Source: Alkalibacillus haloalkaliphilus
GTDB taxonomy: Bacteria > Bacillota > Bacilli > Bacillales > Alkalibacillaceae
Direction of reading: 5' to 3'
DNA length: 64,000 nucleotides
Assembly: GCF_007991275.1 (NCBI RefSeq)
Contig: NZ_BJYA01000001.1
Coordinates: 248,001 to 312,000, forward strand
The translations under genes were made by a program, and so were the position numbers. Positions 17,050-26,328 of this stretch are shown piece after piece; position 1 is the first letter of the stretch, and each line of letters opens with the position of its first letter. Below the pieces are notes generated by a model, which had not been told where the DNA came from, made no database searches, and saw nothing but the letters and a program-made list of their open reading frames with translations.

Positions 17050-18069
17050 TTATTCAGCTGATAATTCTAGTTCGTCTAGAATTTCTTCAAATACTTCATT
17101 TTCTTGTTCAAGGAACTCTTGGTACTCTTCGCTACCCATGAACATTTCGTCCCAACCGTAGTTGTCACGTACTTCTGCGAATGCTTCAGTCTCGCTCATT
17201 TCTTTTAACTTTTCTTCGTAATACTCAACTGCAGCTTCGTCCATGTCTCCAGGACCGAAGAACCCTCTCCAGTTAACGAATGTTTCATCAATGCCTTGTT
17301 CTTTTGCAGTTGGAATTTCTGATAAGATCTCGCCTTCTAAGCGCTCTTCAGAAGTAACCGCTAAAGCACGAATGTCTTCAGAACGGATCTGTTCAACGAT
17401 TTGACCTACACCTGTTGAGAATACGTCTGCACTACCGTTTAGTAATTGAGTAACGCCACCTGCATCTGGGTCAGACACGTAGCTAATTTGAGAAATGTCT
17501 ACACCAGCTTCACGTGCAAAGCGGATGAACTGAATGTGGTCCATGCTTCCTGGAGCTGAAGTACCTACTACCGTAATCTCTGATGGATCTTCTTTCATAT
17601 CTTCAAATAATTCATTTAAATCGTCCCACTCAGCATCGTCACGTACTGCGAAAGATGCATAGTCTGCAATGACATTTGCAATTGGTGTGAAGTCTTCATA
17701 GTTATAATCTGATTGACCATTTAAAGGTACTAATAATAATGGTGAAGATGATACGAACAAGTCGTATGGGCTGTCACCTTGATTGGCAATGTGTGCCCAA
17801 CCTACTGCACCACCAGCTCCTGGTTGGTTTACAACTCCAATGTCTTGGTCAATGATTCCTTCTTCAGTTAATGTTTGAGCTGTCATACGAGCTGTCGTAT
17901 CCCAGCCACCACCAGCACCCGCTGGCGCTACTAATTCAATTGACTCTTCCGGCTCCCAGTCTTGTGGTTCACCGTTGTCTCCTTCGTCCGCTGCTTGGTC
18001 GTCGCCACCACATGCAGCTAATACTAATAACATAAAAGCAAAGATTGAACCTGCTAATAGTTTTTTCAT
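17050..18069 (-). CDS. tctC: Tripartite tricarboxylate transporter, substrate-binding lipoprotein
   Basis: 339 residues. A lipoprotein signal ends in LVLAAC near residue 20, followed by an acidic linker. The mature part is of the Bug/TctC fold, with VAPAGAGGGWDTTAR near residue 50, VNQPGAGGAVGW near 85 and VVGTSAPGSMDH near 165. It captures a carboxylate outside the membrane and hands it to TctAB. It is the first and, given the hairpin behind it, likely the most expressed gene of the operon. A cre-like box lies about 85-97 bases upstream. Confidence 0.93.
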   Translation of the reverse strand: MKKLLAGSIFAFMLLVLAACGGDDQAADEGDNGEPQDWEPEESIELVAPAGAGGGWDTTARMTAQTLTEEGIIDQDIGVVNQPGAGGAVGWAHIANQGDSPYDLFVSSSPLLLVPLNGQSDYNYEDFTPIANVIADYASFAVRDDAEWDDLNELFEDMKEDPSEITVVGTSAPGSMDHIQFIRFAREAGVDISQISYVSDPDAGGVTQLLNGSADVFSTGVGQIVEQIRSEDIRALAVTSEERLEGEILSEIPTAKEQGIDETFVNWRGFFGPGDMDEAAVEYYEEKLKEMSETEAFAEVRDNYGWDEMFMGSEEYQEFLEQENEVFEEILDELELSAE

Positions 18070-18152
18070 TTTGTTTCCCCCTGTTCAAAATTTATTAATA
18101 AAAATGTCACAACTTTTTAAGTAATTCCTATGATAATCCGAACTTTCTAAAA

Positions 18153-18166
18153 TGTAACCGTTTTCA
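18153..18166 (-). promoter_or_regulatory. cre-like box (CcpA) upstream of tctC
   Basis: TGTAACCGTTTTCA fits the TGWAARCGYTWNCA consensus at all positions but one. It sits between the tctC start and the regulator gene, so catabolite repression of carboxylate uptake is plausible. Sites of this quality occur by chance, so this is only suggestive. Confidence 0.45.
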
Positions 18167-18228
18167 AAATAAGCAACATTAGTTACATTTTTAACTTTTT
18201 GTTCATTTTGTTCACAGGAGGTTAAGCA

Positions 18229-18265
18229 AATAAAAAAGCTAAGGCTTTAAGTTCACCTTAGCTTT
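18229..18265 (-). terminator. Terminator of the tct two-component operon
   Basis: On the minus strand AAAGCTAAGG pairs with CCTTAGCTTT across an 11-base loop and is followed by TTTATTTGC. The regulator stop codon lies within the first arm. It separates the regulator genes from the transporter genes. Confidence 0.85.
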
Positions 18266-18938
18266 GATAGTATCGTCGTTCTGGTCTACCGACGATTCCG
18301 TATTCTAATTCTGCTTGGCATTCGCCTTCTGAAATGAGGTACTCTAAATAACGGCGCGCTGTCGTACGCGATGCTCCCATTTGGACACCCATTTCCTCAG
18401 CGGTTACACCAACTTCTTTTTGCAATATTTCTTTTACCTTTTTCAACGTTAACGGATCGATTCCTTTTGGTGTATCTTGTGGCAAAGGTTCATCCTTTGT
18501 TTTCGAGTCACGGCCGAAATAAGCATCTAGAAACTGCTGATCAACTTCATCGCGGTTCGTTAACTCTTCTCGGAACTGCCTAAACTTCTCAACAGCTTCT
18601 GTGAAACGGTCAAGCGTAACGGGTTTAATAATATAGTCGAATACCCCTTTATGCAGTGCTTGTTCGACGATTTCTCGTTCAGTTCCAGCACTAATCATAA
18701 TAATGCCTATGTGAGGCTGGATGGCTTTTATATCTTCAATTAAATCAATCCCTAACCGATCCGGCATATATATATCTAATAATATTAAGTCTACTTCATG
18801 TTGATTTAACTGATTTAATGTGTCTTCAGCCGTTAGCGACTTAAAGACAACTTCACAATCGTCAACTTTATTTAAAAAACCTTCATGAATAGAAGCAACA
18901 CGGTAGTCATCTTCTGTAATGGCTACTTTCAATGTCAT
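18258..18938 (-). CDS. CitB/DcuR-type response regulator
   Basis: About 226 residues. The receiver domain has EDD near residue 9, the phosphorylated Asp in LILLDIYMPDRLGIDL near 54 and the conserved Lys in YIIKPVTLDRF. The C-terminal part (about 155-225) is a helix-turn-helix of the DcuR/CitT kind (GVTAEEMGVQMGASRTTARRYL). I prefer the ATG at 18938, preceded by AGAAGGTG, over the GTG at 18947. It is coupled to the sensor kinase just upstream and probably activates tctC-tctB-tctA in answer to an external carboxylate. Confidence 0.9.
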   Translation of the reverse strand: MTLKVAITEDDYRVASIHEGFLNKVDDCEVVFKSLTAEDTLNQLNQHEVDLILLDIYMPDRLGIDLIEDIKAIQPHIGIIMISAGTEREIVEQALHKGVFDYIIKPVTLDRFTEAVEKFRQFREELTNRDEVDQQFLDAYFGRDSKTKDEPLPQDTPKGIDPLTLKKVKEILQKEVGVTAEEMGVQMGASRTTARRYLEYLISEGECQAELEYGIVGRPERRYYQS

Positions 18939-18943
18939 GTAGT

Positions 18944-20527
18944 TCACCTTCTTTCTTTAGGTAAATAAACTGTAAATATAGTCCCTTTACCTTGTTCACT
19001 TGATAACTCTATTGTTCCATCTAACTCTTTAACGACTTCTGCTACAATCGATAAGCCGTAACCTCGGTCGTCTTCTCCTTTAGTCGAATAACCTTTTTGA
19101 AAGATTTTCTGCTGCACATCTTCTGGGATCCCATTCCCTTCATCACTTACTTCAAAAATGACATCGTGTCCATAATCCGTCACTGAAAACGTCACTTGTG
19201 AATAGTTATGATCTTTCACTGCTTCAAAAGCATTGTCTAACAAGTTCCCTAAAATCGTAACGAGTTTCGACGTGCTTATATGCTCAGGCAATGGTGATAG
19301 CATACTATCAGGGTCGATTACTAAGTCTACTTTCTTCTCTGAAGCTTTACCGAGCTTACCGAGCAAAATCGCTTGAACAGACTGGTCTTCTATATTTGAA
19401 AACAACGTCTTCGTCTGTTGGTGGTGTTGCTTCGACTCCTCTTGAATCATATTAATTGCTTCATCATAATTACCTAACTGCAACAGCCCCGAAATCACAT
19501 ACAATTTATTTGTATACTCATGTGTTTGAGCACGCAAGTCTTCTGAATAACTTTTCACTTCTGATAGCGTATTAATCATATCTTGAAGTTCAGTCTTGTC
19601 ACGGAAACTTGCTACAACGCCTACAACGTCATTTTCTTCCATAATCGGCGTACGGTTTACAATATAAACTCGATCTTTTAACACCATTTCATCATCATAC
19701 TCAGGTTCACCATTGCTTAATACTTCAATCATACGTGTACTCGGTAATATATCATTAATATGCTCATTTTTTACATCTTCACTTAGACCTAACATTTTGC
19801 GAGCTGAATGGTTCATGATTGAAATTTTACCTGTATGGTCAATAGCAATAATTCCTTCTTTAACAGAACGTAATACAGCTTTTCTTTCACGGTATAAAGT
19901 AACGATTTCATGTGGCTCTAGGCCAAGGATGTCTCTTCGAATACTTCTTGTTAAAAATATACTACCAATAACACCGAGAGCTAATATGATTGATGAGTTA
20001 ATAAACAACACTTGCAGTCGTTCAAAAATAATGCCACGAATATCTTCAATTAAAAAACCAACTGACACGACTCCAATTATTTCATCGTTGTCGTTAAACA
20101 CTGGCGCTTTCCCACGCAAAGAAGGACCAAGAGAACCAACCGCTTCAGACTTGTAGTATTCCCCATGAACTAAAGCAGGATCATTATCGCCACCGACCAT
20201 TTCTTGTCCTATTCGGTCTTCATTCGGGTGAGAGTAACGAATGCTATTCTCATTTCCTACGACAACAAATTCAGCCCCAACCGTCTGACGAATATCTTCT
20301 GCAATCGGTTGAATAACTTCTGATGGGTTGTCTAGCTCGTAAGCTTCTATTACCTCTGGCGTTAATGAAATTGAAGTGGCTACATCTAACGCTCTTTGCC
20401 CCATTTGATCTTTTGTTTGCGTCCACTCTATATAAGAATAAATTGCAGTAATTAACAACGTTACAATGATTAAGAGTGAAATAATCGATGTTAAGATCTT
20501 CGTTCGTAATGAAACTCTATTTAACAT
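18944..20527 (-). CDS. CitA/DcuS-type sensor histidine kinase
   Basis: About 527 residues. Two membrane segments (about 10-33 and 170-190) frame a periplasmic single-Cache domain for ligand sensing. A PAS domain follows (about 215-320), then the SpoOB-like phosphoacceptor region with His in RAQTHEYTNKLYVISGLLQLG near 340, and an ATPase domain with DNAFEA and GRGYGL-like boxes (DRGYGLSIV). This family senses citrate, malate, fumarate or succinate directly. The start is placed at the ATG at 20527 behind AGGAAGGTG; a GTG at 20539 is possible. It pairs with the regulator downstream. Confidence 0.9.
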   Translation of the reverse strand: MLNRVSLRTKILTSIISLLIIVTLLITAIYSYIEWTQTKDQMGQRALDVATSISLTPEVIEAYELDNPSEVIQPIAEDIRQTVGAEFVVVGNENSIRYSHPNEDRIGQEMVGGDNDPALVHGEYYKSEAVGSLGPSLRGKAPVFNDNDEIIGVVSVGFLIEDIRGIIFERLQVLFINSSIILALGVIGSIFLTRSIRRDILGLEPHEIVTLYRERKAVLRSVKEGIIAIDHTGKISIMNHSARKMLGLSEDVKNEHINDILPSTRMIEVLSNGEPEYDDEMVLKDRVYIVNRTPIMEENDVVGVVASFRDKTELQDMINTLSEVKSYSEDLRAQTHEYTNKLYVISGLLQLGNYDEAINMIQEESKQHHQQTKTLFSNIEDQSVQAILLGKLGKASEKKVDLVIDPDSMLSPLPEHISTSKLVTILGNLLDNAFEAVKDHNYSQVTFSVTDYGHDVIFEVSDEGNGIPEDVQQKIFQKGYSTKGEDDRGYGLSIVAEVVKELDGTIELSSEQGKGTIFTVYLPKERR

Positions 20528-20622
20528 AATTAGGGGCACCTTCCTTACGTCTCGTCATAGCTTTAGTTACAGTTTATCGGCTAAACTCTTAATCGACAAC
20601 AATACTGAACATATATTTTACA

Positions 20623-20657
20623 TAAAAAAACTAGGATGCGACGATCACACCCTAGTT
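20623..20657 (-). terminator. Terminator of the ABC importer operon
   Basis: On the minus strand AACTAGGGTG pairs with CATCCTAGTT (one wobble) and is followed by seven T. It starts six bases after the ATPase stop and shields the kinase gene behind it. Confidence 0.87.
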
Positions 20658-20662
20658 AGTCG

Positions 20663-21457
20663 TTACCCTAACACCGCTCGGTCACTTTCAATTTGCTTAC
20701 CTCGTATGCGGTGGAATTCATCTAATAAATTTTTAATTGTGAGCTCTTGTTTTTCCTCTCCTGACACATCGAAAATAATTTGCCCTTTGTCCATCATTAT
20801 TAAACGGTCACCTAAATCTAACGCTTGTTGCATATTATGTGTAACCATTAAAGTTGTTAGCTCAAATTTCTTTACGACATCAGCCGTAATTTCAGTAATG
20901 AGCTCTGCTCTTGATGGGTCTAATGCTGCTGTATGTTCATCAAGCATTAAAATATGTGGCTCAGTGAATGTCGCCATTAATAACGATAACGCTTGGCGCT
21001 CACCACCTGATAGTAAACCGACTCTCGCGTTCAATCGGTCTTCTAAGCCTAAGTTCAATGACTCTAAATATTCACGGTACATTTCACGACGTTTTTTTGT
21101 GACGCCTGGAATAAGCTTACGCTTTTTGTCACGTGAATAGGCCATAGCTAAGTTTTCTTCAATTGTCATTGAAGGTGCTGTACCTGCCATTGGGTCTTGG
21201 AACACTCGCCCGATAAAACTAGCTCGTTTATATTCAGGTAAATGAACAACGTGTTTGTCATCGATCATGACTTCTCCTACGTCCGGAATTAAACTTCCTG
21301 AAACGACGTTCATTAACGTCGATTTACCCGCACCGTTACTACCAATGACCGTGACAAATTCACCTTTTTTCAGTTCCAAGTCAACGGATTGTAAAGCCCT
21401 CTTTTCATCAGGTGTCTCTTCATTGAATGTAATCGACACGTCCTTTAAGTTAAGCAC
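20663..21457 (-). CDS. ABC importer ATP-binding protein (TrpZ-like)
   Basis: 264 residues. Walker A is GSNGAGKST near residue 40, the signature LLSGGERQALSL near 150, and Walker B ILMLDEHTAALDP follows. It resembles the branched-chain-type ATPases paired with ABC_sub_bind binding proteins. It starts at a GTG preceded by GAGAGG and overlaps the permease stop by eight bases. Together with the permease and lipoprotein encoded upstream it would import a small organic molecule, possibly an aromatic amino acid. Confidence 0.87.
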   Translation of the reverse strand: MLNLKDVSITFNEETPDEKRALQSVDLELKKGEFVTVIGSNGAGKSTLMNVVSGSLIPDVGEVMIDDKHVVHLPEYKRASFIGRVFQDPMAGTAPSMTIEENLAMAYSRDKKRKLIPGVTKKRREMYREYLESLNLGLEDRLNARVGLLSGGERQALSLLMATFTEPHILMLDEHTAALDPSRAELITEITADVVKKFELTTLMVTHNMQQALDLGDRLIMMDKGQIIFDVSGEEKQELTIKNLLDEFHRIRGKQIESDRAVLG

Positions 21458-22445
21458 TGTGGACCTCTCCTTCCTTGCGTTGGAGTAGTTCAGCCTTTTT
21501 CTGAAGCCTTCGTTTCTTCTCTTTCCGTGCTTGGATCATTCTTGGTGCGACTAATGCAGCAATGACTAATACAGCAGTAATTAACTTCATGTCACCCGAG
21601 TCTAAAAAGTCCACACGAAGCGCCATCGTTACTACTATTCGGTAAACAATCGCACCACCAATGACAGCTAAAGTCGCAATAATAATTGTACGCTTTCCAA
21701 ATAACGCCTCACCAATAATTACGGATGCAAGACCGATGACAATCATACCGATCCCCATGTTAACGTTCGCAAAACCACCGTATTGGCCAATCAGTGCTCC
21801 TGATAAAGCAACTAAACCGTTAGAAATCCCAATACCAATAATAATTAGCCCATCTGTATTAGCTGATAAGCTGCGGATCATCTTCTGGTTATCACCCGTT
21901 GCTCTTAATGCTAGTCCTACTTCCGTCTTTAAGAAGTAATCTAAAAACACTTTAACCATTAATGTTAAAATGATCATGACTGAGAAAACGAGCCAAGTTC
22001 CTGAAAATCGTTCAGCCCCTAAGGATAAAACGATATTATTGAAAAAAGCATCGAATCCTGAAGCAACCCACCACGATTGAATCTGTGTAAACAAGGTCGA
22101 CTCATTAAGCATCGAGACGGTTGGCTGTCCCATCAGCCGTAAATTGATTGAATAAAGCGCAATCATCATTAAAATACCGGCTAGCAAGGCATTAATTTTA
22201 CCTTTTGTATGCAAGACACCGGTAATACAACCTGCGATAAAACCTGCAAATGCACCTAACAATGTAGCTAATATAGGTGACATCCCTCCGACGATTGCGA
22301 CACCAGCAACACCAGCTCCAGTTACAAAACTACCGTCTACTGTTAAATCAGGAAAGTGTAATATACGAAACGACAAATATACGCCTAAAGCCATTAACGC
22401 GTAAATTGCACCTGATTCAAATGCACCAAATAACGATATTAGCAT
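21450..22445 (-). CDS. ABC importer permease (TrpY-like)
   Basis: About 331 residues and eight to nine membrane segments. The start region GAIYALMALGVYLSFRILHFPDLTVDGSF is typical of the permeases that accompany ABC_sub_bind proteins (YtrF/TrpY group). I place the start at the ATG at 22445 because GAAGGAGG lies just upstream; the frame extends back to 22466 but would then contain this site. A single permease gene implies a homodimeric channel. It follows the binding-protein gene after a hairpin. Confidence 0.88.
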   Translation of the reverse strand: MLISLFGAFESGAIYALMALGVYLSFRILHFPDLTVDGSFVTGAGVAGVAIVGGMSPILATLLGAFAGFIAGCITGVLHTKGKINALLAGILMMIALYSINLRLMGQPTVSMLNESTLFTQIQSWWVASGFDAFFNNIVLSLGAERFSGTWLVFSVMIILTLMVKVFLDYFLKTEVGLALRATGDNQKMIRSLSANTDGLIIIGIGISNGLVALSGALIGQYGGFANVNMGIGMIVIGLASVIIGEALFGKRTIIIATLAVIGGAIVYRIVVTMALRVDFLDSGDMKLITAVLVIAALVAPRMIQARKEKKRRLQKKAELLQRKEGEVHSA

Positions 22446-22495
22446 GACGTCCTCCTTCGATCTCAAGTAGAGCTCTTTCTATTATTTGAATGAAA

Positions 22496-22527
22496 GCGCT
22501 TGGCAATTTAAATGCAAAGCCAAGCGC
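22496..22527 (-). terminator. Intercistronic hairpin between binding protein and permease
   Basis: A perfect 9-bp inverted repeat (GCGCTTGGC with GCCAAGCGC) with a 14-base loop lies between the two genes and lacks a strong T-run. It probably sets a higher level of the lipoprotein message. The left arm also looks like a degenerate cre half. Confidence 0.6.
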
Positions 22528-22571
22528 CCATTCGTTACTTTATAAAATCGAACTTAGTCTATTAAATAGTT

Positions 22572-23582
22572 TTATTCCTCTTCTTCTGGTTCGATAAATT
22601 GTGCTTCATCATCCCAATCATCGTGCCATTCTACACCTTGTAATTCGGCTGCTTCTTCGTTAATGAATAGTTGGATCTCAGGTGGATGCTCTGCAGGAAT
22701 ATCTCCAATTTCCTGCTCACCTGTTAAAATATCAGCTGCCATTTCACCTGAGCGGTAACCAATCGTGTAATAATCAATACCGAATGTTGCAAAACCACCT
22801 TTTGCGACTGAATCTGGCTCACCAGTTATTAAAGGAATTTCATTGTTGTTCGCTACCCCAATAACGCTATCAAGTGCTTCTACTACAGTGTTATCTGTCA
22901 CGATAAAGAATACGTCAATATCACTTACTAACGTCGTTGCTGCTTGTTGTACTTCTGATGCGTTAGCTACTGTACGGTCGTGTAGTGATAAACTCGTTCC
23001 TTCAGCAGCTTCTTCTACAGCTTCAATTTGTGCAACAGAGTTCGGCTCACCAGCGTTATAGATTAAACCAACTCCCGCACCTTCAAAATACTGATCGATA
23101 AATTCAACTGTAGCTTCAATTGCACCTGGGTGTAGATCTTGCACTCCTGTTACATTCGTACCTGGGTCTTCCAATGACTCAATAACACCTGCACCTACGG
23201 CATCTGTTACTGATGTAAACACAATTGGAATGTCTTTCGTTGCTTCATAGGCACCTTGTGTACTTGGTGTTGAGTTAGTAAAAATTAAATCAACGCCATC
23301 AGCTACAAAAGCATCTGAGATCGGCTTAACATTGTTTGGGTCATTTTGTGCATCTTGGAAGTCATACTCAACATTTAACCCTGCATCCTCTAAAGCATCT
23401 TGGAACCCTTCATAAGCTCTGTCTAATGATGGGTGCTGAACAATTTGTGTTGCACCAATGTTGAACGTTTCACCTTCTGCACCCCCTTCATCTCCGCCTC
23501 CATTATCTTCACCATCACCACATGCTACTAACAACAACACCCCTACTAACGCGACAAACAACAATTGAAAAACCTTTTTCAT
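22572..23582 (-). CDS. ABC importer substrate-binding lipoprotein (TrpX/ABC_sub_bind family)
   Basis: 336 residues. A lipoprotein signal ends in VLLLVAC near residue 21, followed by a Gly/Asp/Glu linker. The mature part is of the ABC_sub_bind family, seen in GATQIVQHPSLDRAYEGFQDAL near residue 43 and IVFTSVTDAVGAGVIES near 120. Characterised relatives bind tryptophan or tyrosine, which would fit the aromatic catabolism genes next door, but many have unknown ligands. The E3 gene ends only 51 bases upstream on the same strand with just a weak hairpin between, so read-through is possible. Confidence 0.85.
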   Translation of the reverse strand: MKKVFQLLFVALVGVLLLVACGDGEDNGGGDEGGAEGETFNIGATQIVQHPSLDRAYEGFQDALEDAGLNVEYDFQDAQNDPNNVKPISDAFVADGVDLIFTNSTPSTQGAYEATKDIPIVFTSVTDAVGAGVIESLEDPGTNVTGVQDLHPGAIEATVEFIDQYFEGAGVGLIYNAGEPNSVAQIEAVEEAAEGTSLSLHDRTVANASEVQQAATTLVSDIDVFFIVTDNTVVEALDSVIGVANNNEIPLITGEPDSVAKGGFATFGIDYYTIGYRSGEMAADILTGEQEIGDIPAEHPPEIQLFINEEAAELQGVEWHDDWDDEAQFIEPEEEE

Positions 23583-23633
23583 CCAATGTATCCCCCTCTT
23601 ATAATTAATAATTGGCTTTTAAAGCGCCAAGCT

Positions 23634-25082
23634 TTAAACACTATTTTCAAATACTTTGGATTGCTTTTGTTTTTTCGGTGGTGTATGAATCGATTGGCCA
23701 ACAAGCGCTTCAACCGCTTCAATCAATCCTTCGTTCATGCTAGGGTGAGCATAATGTGGGAACGTTAAGTCTTCTGTTTTGGCAGCCATTTCAAGCAACT
23801 GCACAAAGTGACTCGACATCTCCACTGCGCCTTCACCAATCATATGAACGCCTAAAATGATGTCAGTATCAGCATCACTAATGACTTTTACAAAGCCATC
23901 ACGCATACCGATAATTGATGTAAATCCGTTAGCTCCTAAGTTAAACTGACCTACTTTATAATTAATTTCATTGGTTTGTGTTTCTTGTTCAGTTAACCCG
24001 ACTGACGCAATCGGTGGATTCGTATGAGCTATAAAAGGTAAAAACGTTAAGTCAGCTTCAGGATTCTCACCTGCGACGGCCTCGGCTGCTACCTTCCCTT
24101 GCTTGATCGCTTTTACAGCTAACGGGTCACCTTCTGTTAAGTCACCAATCGCGAATATGTTCGGTGTGGAAGTTTTCATTTGATGGTCGACAGCAACATG
24201 GCCTGAATCAGTTAAGTTAACACCTAAGCGGTTCAAACCTAGTGAGTCTATGTTTGGTTTTCTCTCACCGCTACTATAGATGTGTGTTGCTTCTATCTGT
24301 TGTTCTTCTCCACTTTTATTAACAGTTACTGTTAGTCCTTGTTCAGCTTCTTCTACTAATTTTATAGTCGCTTGATTGACAATATTAATCTTTCTCTTCT
24401 TAAATAGTCGCTTTAATTCCTTTATTAAATCAGAATCTAAAGATGACTGGTCATCTTTAGTTATTAACGTTACTTTAGTTCCAAAACTATGAAACACAGA
24501 AGCTACTTCTAAGGCTAAGTAGTCAAAGCCGTCCACAATAAGGTGTTCAGGTATTTCTTCAATTTGAAATACTTCTTCTGCTAGAAAAGCTTTTTCACTA
24601 TTGATTGGGAAATAATTAGGTTTTATAGCTTGGCTACCTGTAGCAATGATGGCGTTTTTATATATGTAGTGATCAAATTGATGACCGTTTTCAACGCCAA
24701 TTCGCTGATCACCTGTAAACGTTGCAGTTCCTTGTATGACCTCGATTTCGTTCGTTTTCAGTAAAGATTCAACACCTTTTCTTAATTGTGTCGTCACTTG
24801 TGATTTATATTGTTGCAATTGATTTAAATCCACTGTACTAGATGAGTCTACTCCAACTCCTAAGTTTTGCATGTGAGAGATTTCATTGACCTTTTTACTA
24901 GCGTAAGTCCACACTTTCGAAGGAATACACCCTTCGTTTAGGCAAATGCCGCCTAGATCGGCTTGTTCTACTAAAGATACGTTTAAACCGAGTTGTGCAG
25001 CGCGTATGGCGGCTGTATATCCACCTGGTCCGCCGCCAATGACGACTAAGTCGCGCTCTTCTGTAATTTCGCCAACAACCAT
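23634..25082 (-). CDS. lpdV: Dihydrolipoyl dehydrogenase (E3)
   Basis: 482 residues. The FAD-binding GGGPGGYTAAIRAAQLG lies near residue 16, the redox-active disulfide in GGICLNEGCIPSK near 45, the NAD-binding region in the middle and the C-terminal interface with the catalytic His in HAHPSMNEG-like HYAHPSMNEG near 450. It reoxidises the lipoyl groups of the E2 protein encoded one base upstream. It is the last of the dehydrogenase-complex genes. The C-terminal tail (KKQKQSK) is longer than usual. Confidence 0.93.
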   Translation of the reverse strand: MVVGEITEERDLVVIGGGPGGYTAAIRAAQLGLNVSLVEQADLGGICLNEGCIPSKVWTYASKKVNEISHMQNLGVGVDSSSTVDLNQLQQYKSQVTTQLRKGVESLLKTNEIEVIQGTATFTGDQRIGVENGHQFDHYIYKNAIIATGSQAIKPNYFPINSEKAFLAEEVFQIEEIPEHLIVDGFDYLALEVASVFHSFGTKVTLITKDDQSSLDSDLIKELKRLFKKRKINIVNQATIKLVEEAEQGLTVTVNKSGEEQQIEATHIYSSGERKPNIDSLGLNRLGVNLTDSGHVAVDHQMKTSTPNIFAIGDLTEGDPLAVKAIKQGKVAAEAVAGENPEADLTFLPFIAHTNPPIASVGLTEQETQTNEINYKVGQFNLGANGFTSIIGMRDGFVKVISDADTDIILGVHMIGEGAVEMSSHFVQLLEMAAKTEDLTFPHYAHPSMNEGLIEAVEALVGQSIHTPPKKQKQSKVFENSV

Positions 25083-26321
25083 TTATACCAACTCCAGCAT
25101 TAGTTTGTTCGGATTTTCTATTAACTCGTTTAATCGGTTCGTAAACGCCACAGCCGTTGCACCATCTGCTACGCGGTGGTCAAATGACATTGACACGTTC
25201 ATCATGTAACCTGGCACAATTTCGTCTTGTTCATTATAGATTGGCAGTTTACGAGTTTTATGAAAGGCAATAAGCGCCGTTTCTGGATAGTTGATAATCG
25301 GCGTTGCTCCAGTACTACCTAATGGGCCGACATTACTCATCGTAAACGTACTACCTTTTAGTAACTGAGGTTCTAGATTGCCGTTTTGTGCCTTTTCAGT
25401 TATAGCTTTCATATCACTATGAATTTGTCGCAATGACTTACGGTCAACGTCATGTAAAACCGGGACGATTAAACCGTCTTTTGTATCTGATGCGAGACCG
25501 ATATGGTATTGCTTCTTTAAATTAATTTGTTCATTTTCTTCGTCTAATTGTGCGTTAAAAACTGGGAAGTCCTTTAATGTAATGACAAGCGCTTTTAGTA
25601 GGAAAGCCGGGATGGATATTTTGTCTCCAGTTTCTTTTAACTCTTCACGAAGCTGGAATAGTCTTGTCATATTGATTTCATCAAAGTGTGTCACGTGAGG
25701 AATAGTATAAATTGATTGAGTCATTTTGTTCGCAATTGTTTTTCGAATCCCTCTAAATGGAATCGTTTCTTGCTCTGGCTTGCTTGCTGAATCTAGTTCC
25801 AATGTTACCGGTTCAGATCGTTCTTTTTGTTGCACTTGAGGTTCTGATTTCGTTCCGTTTATAAATTGATACACATCTTCTTCTGTCACTCGTCCAGATG
25901 GATCAGAAGCTGTCACTTGTTCTATATCAATTTGATTGTCTCTTGCAATTTTTCTCGTATATGGTGTTGCTAATACGCGGTTTACTTTCGTTTGAATTCG
26001 CCTATTTTGCAACCCTTTTGTTTCATTCGTCGCTTTTGCTGGCTCAGGATCTGACTGTTGTTCAGGTTGTTTCGCACCGACCCCTTCTATATAAAGTAAT
26101 GTTGTACCAACTTGGACGGTTTCTCCAACAGGTACGACAATTTCTTTAACAGTACCTTTTCCTGGTGAAGGGAGTTCAGCAACCATTTTGTCTGTTTGAA
26201 CTTCAACGAGTGGTTGGTCAGTTGAAACCGAATCACCTTCTTTAACGAAGTAATTGACGATTTCCCCTTCTGTCATCCCTTCTCCTATATCGTGTAATTT
26301 TACTTCTAACAATGTGCTCAC
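25083..26321 (-). CDS. bkdB: Dihydrolipoamide acyltransferase (E2) of a 2-oxoacid dehydrogenase complex
   Basis: 412 residues. A lipoyl domain carries the modified Lys in VEVQTDKMVAELPSP near residue 45. A peripheral-subunit-binding domain follows near 115-150 (ATPYTRKIARDNQID, GRVTEEDV). The catalytic acyltransferase domain ends with SFDHRVADGA, holding the active His and Asp. It accepts an acyl group from E1 and makes the acyl-CoA. Branched-chain, phenylpyruvate and pyruvate E2 proteins cannot be told apart from motifs alone; the neighbouring phenylalanine dehydrogenase gene favours phenylpyruvate or a mixed substrate range. Confidence 0.9.
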   Translation of the reverse strand: MSTLLEVKLHDIGEGMTEGEIVNYFVKEGDSVSTDQPLVEVQTDKMVAELPSPGKGTVKEIVVPVGETVQVGTTLLYIEGVGAKQPEQQSDPEPAKATNETKGLQNRRIQTKVNRVLATPYTRKIARDNQIDIEQVTASDPSGRVTEEDVYQFINGTKSEPQVQQKERSEPVTLELDSASKPEQETIPFRGIRKTIANKMTQSIYTIPHVTHFDEINMTRLFQLREELKETGDKISIPAFLLKALVITLKDFPVFNAQLDEENEQINLKKQYHIGLASDTKDGLIVPVLHDVDRKSLRQIHSDMKAITEKAQNGNLEPQLLKGSTFTMSNVGPLGSTGATPIINYPETALIAFHKTRKLPIYNEQDEIVPGYMMNVSMSFDHRVADGATAVAFTNRLNELIENPNKLMLELV

Positions 26322-26328
26322 CCCTTAC

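Noticed and set aside
20466-21140. Long plus-strand frame of 224 codons
   Set aside because: It lies antisense to the sensor kinase start and the ABC ATPase, both with clear motifs. No ribosome binding site and a Ser/Ile-rich nonsense composition.
23583-23633. Terminator between the E3 gene and the ABC binding-protein gene
   Set aside because: Only a weak TTGGC/GCCAA hairpin with no T-run; not enough to call.
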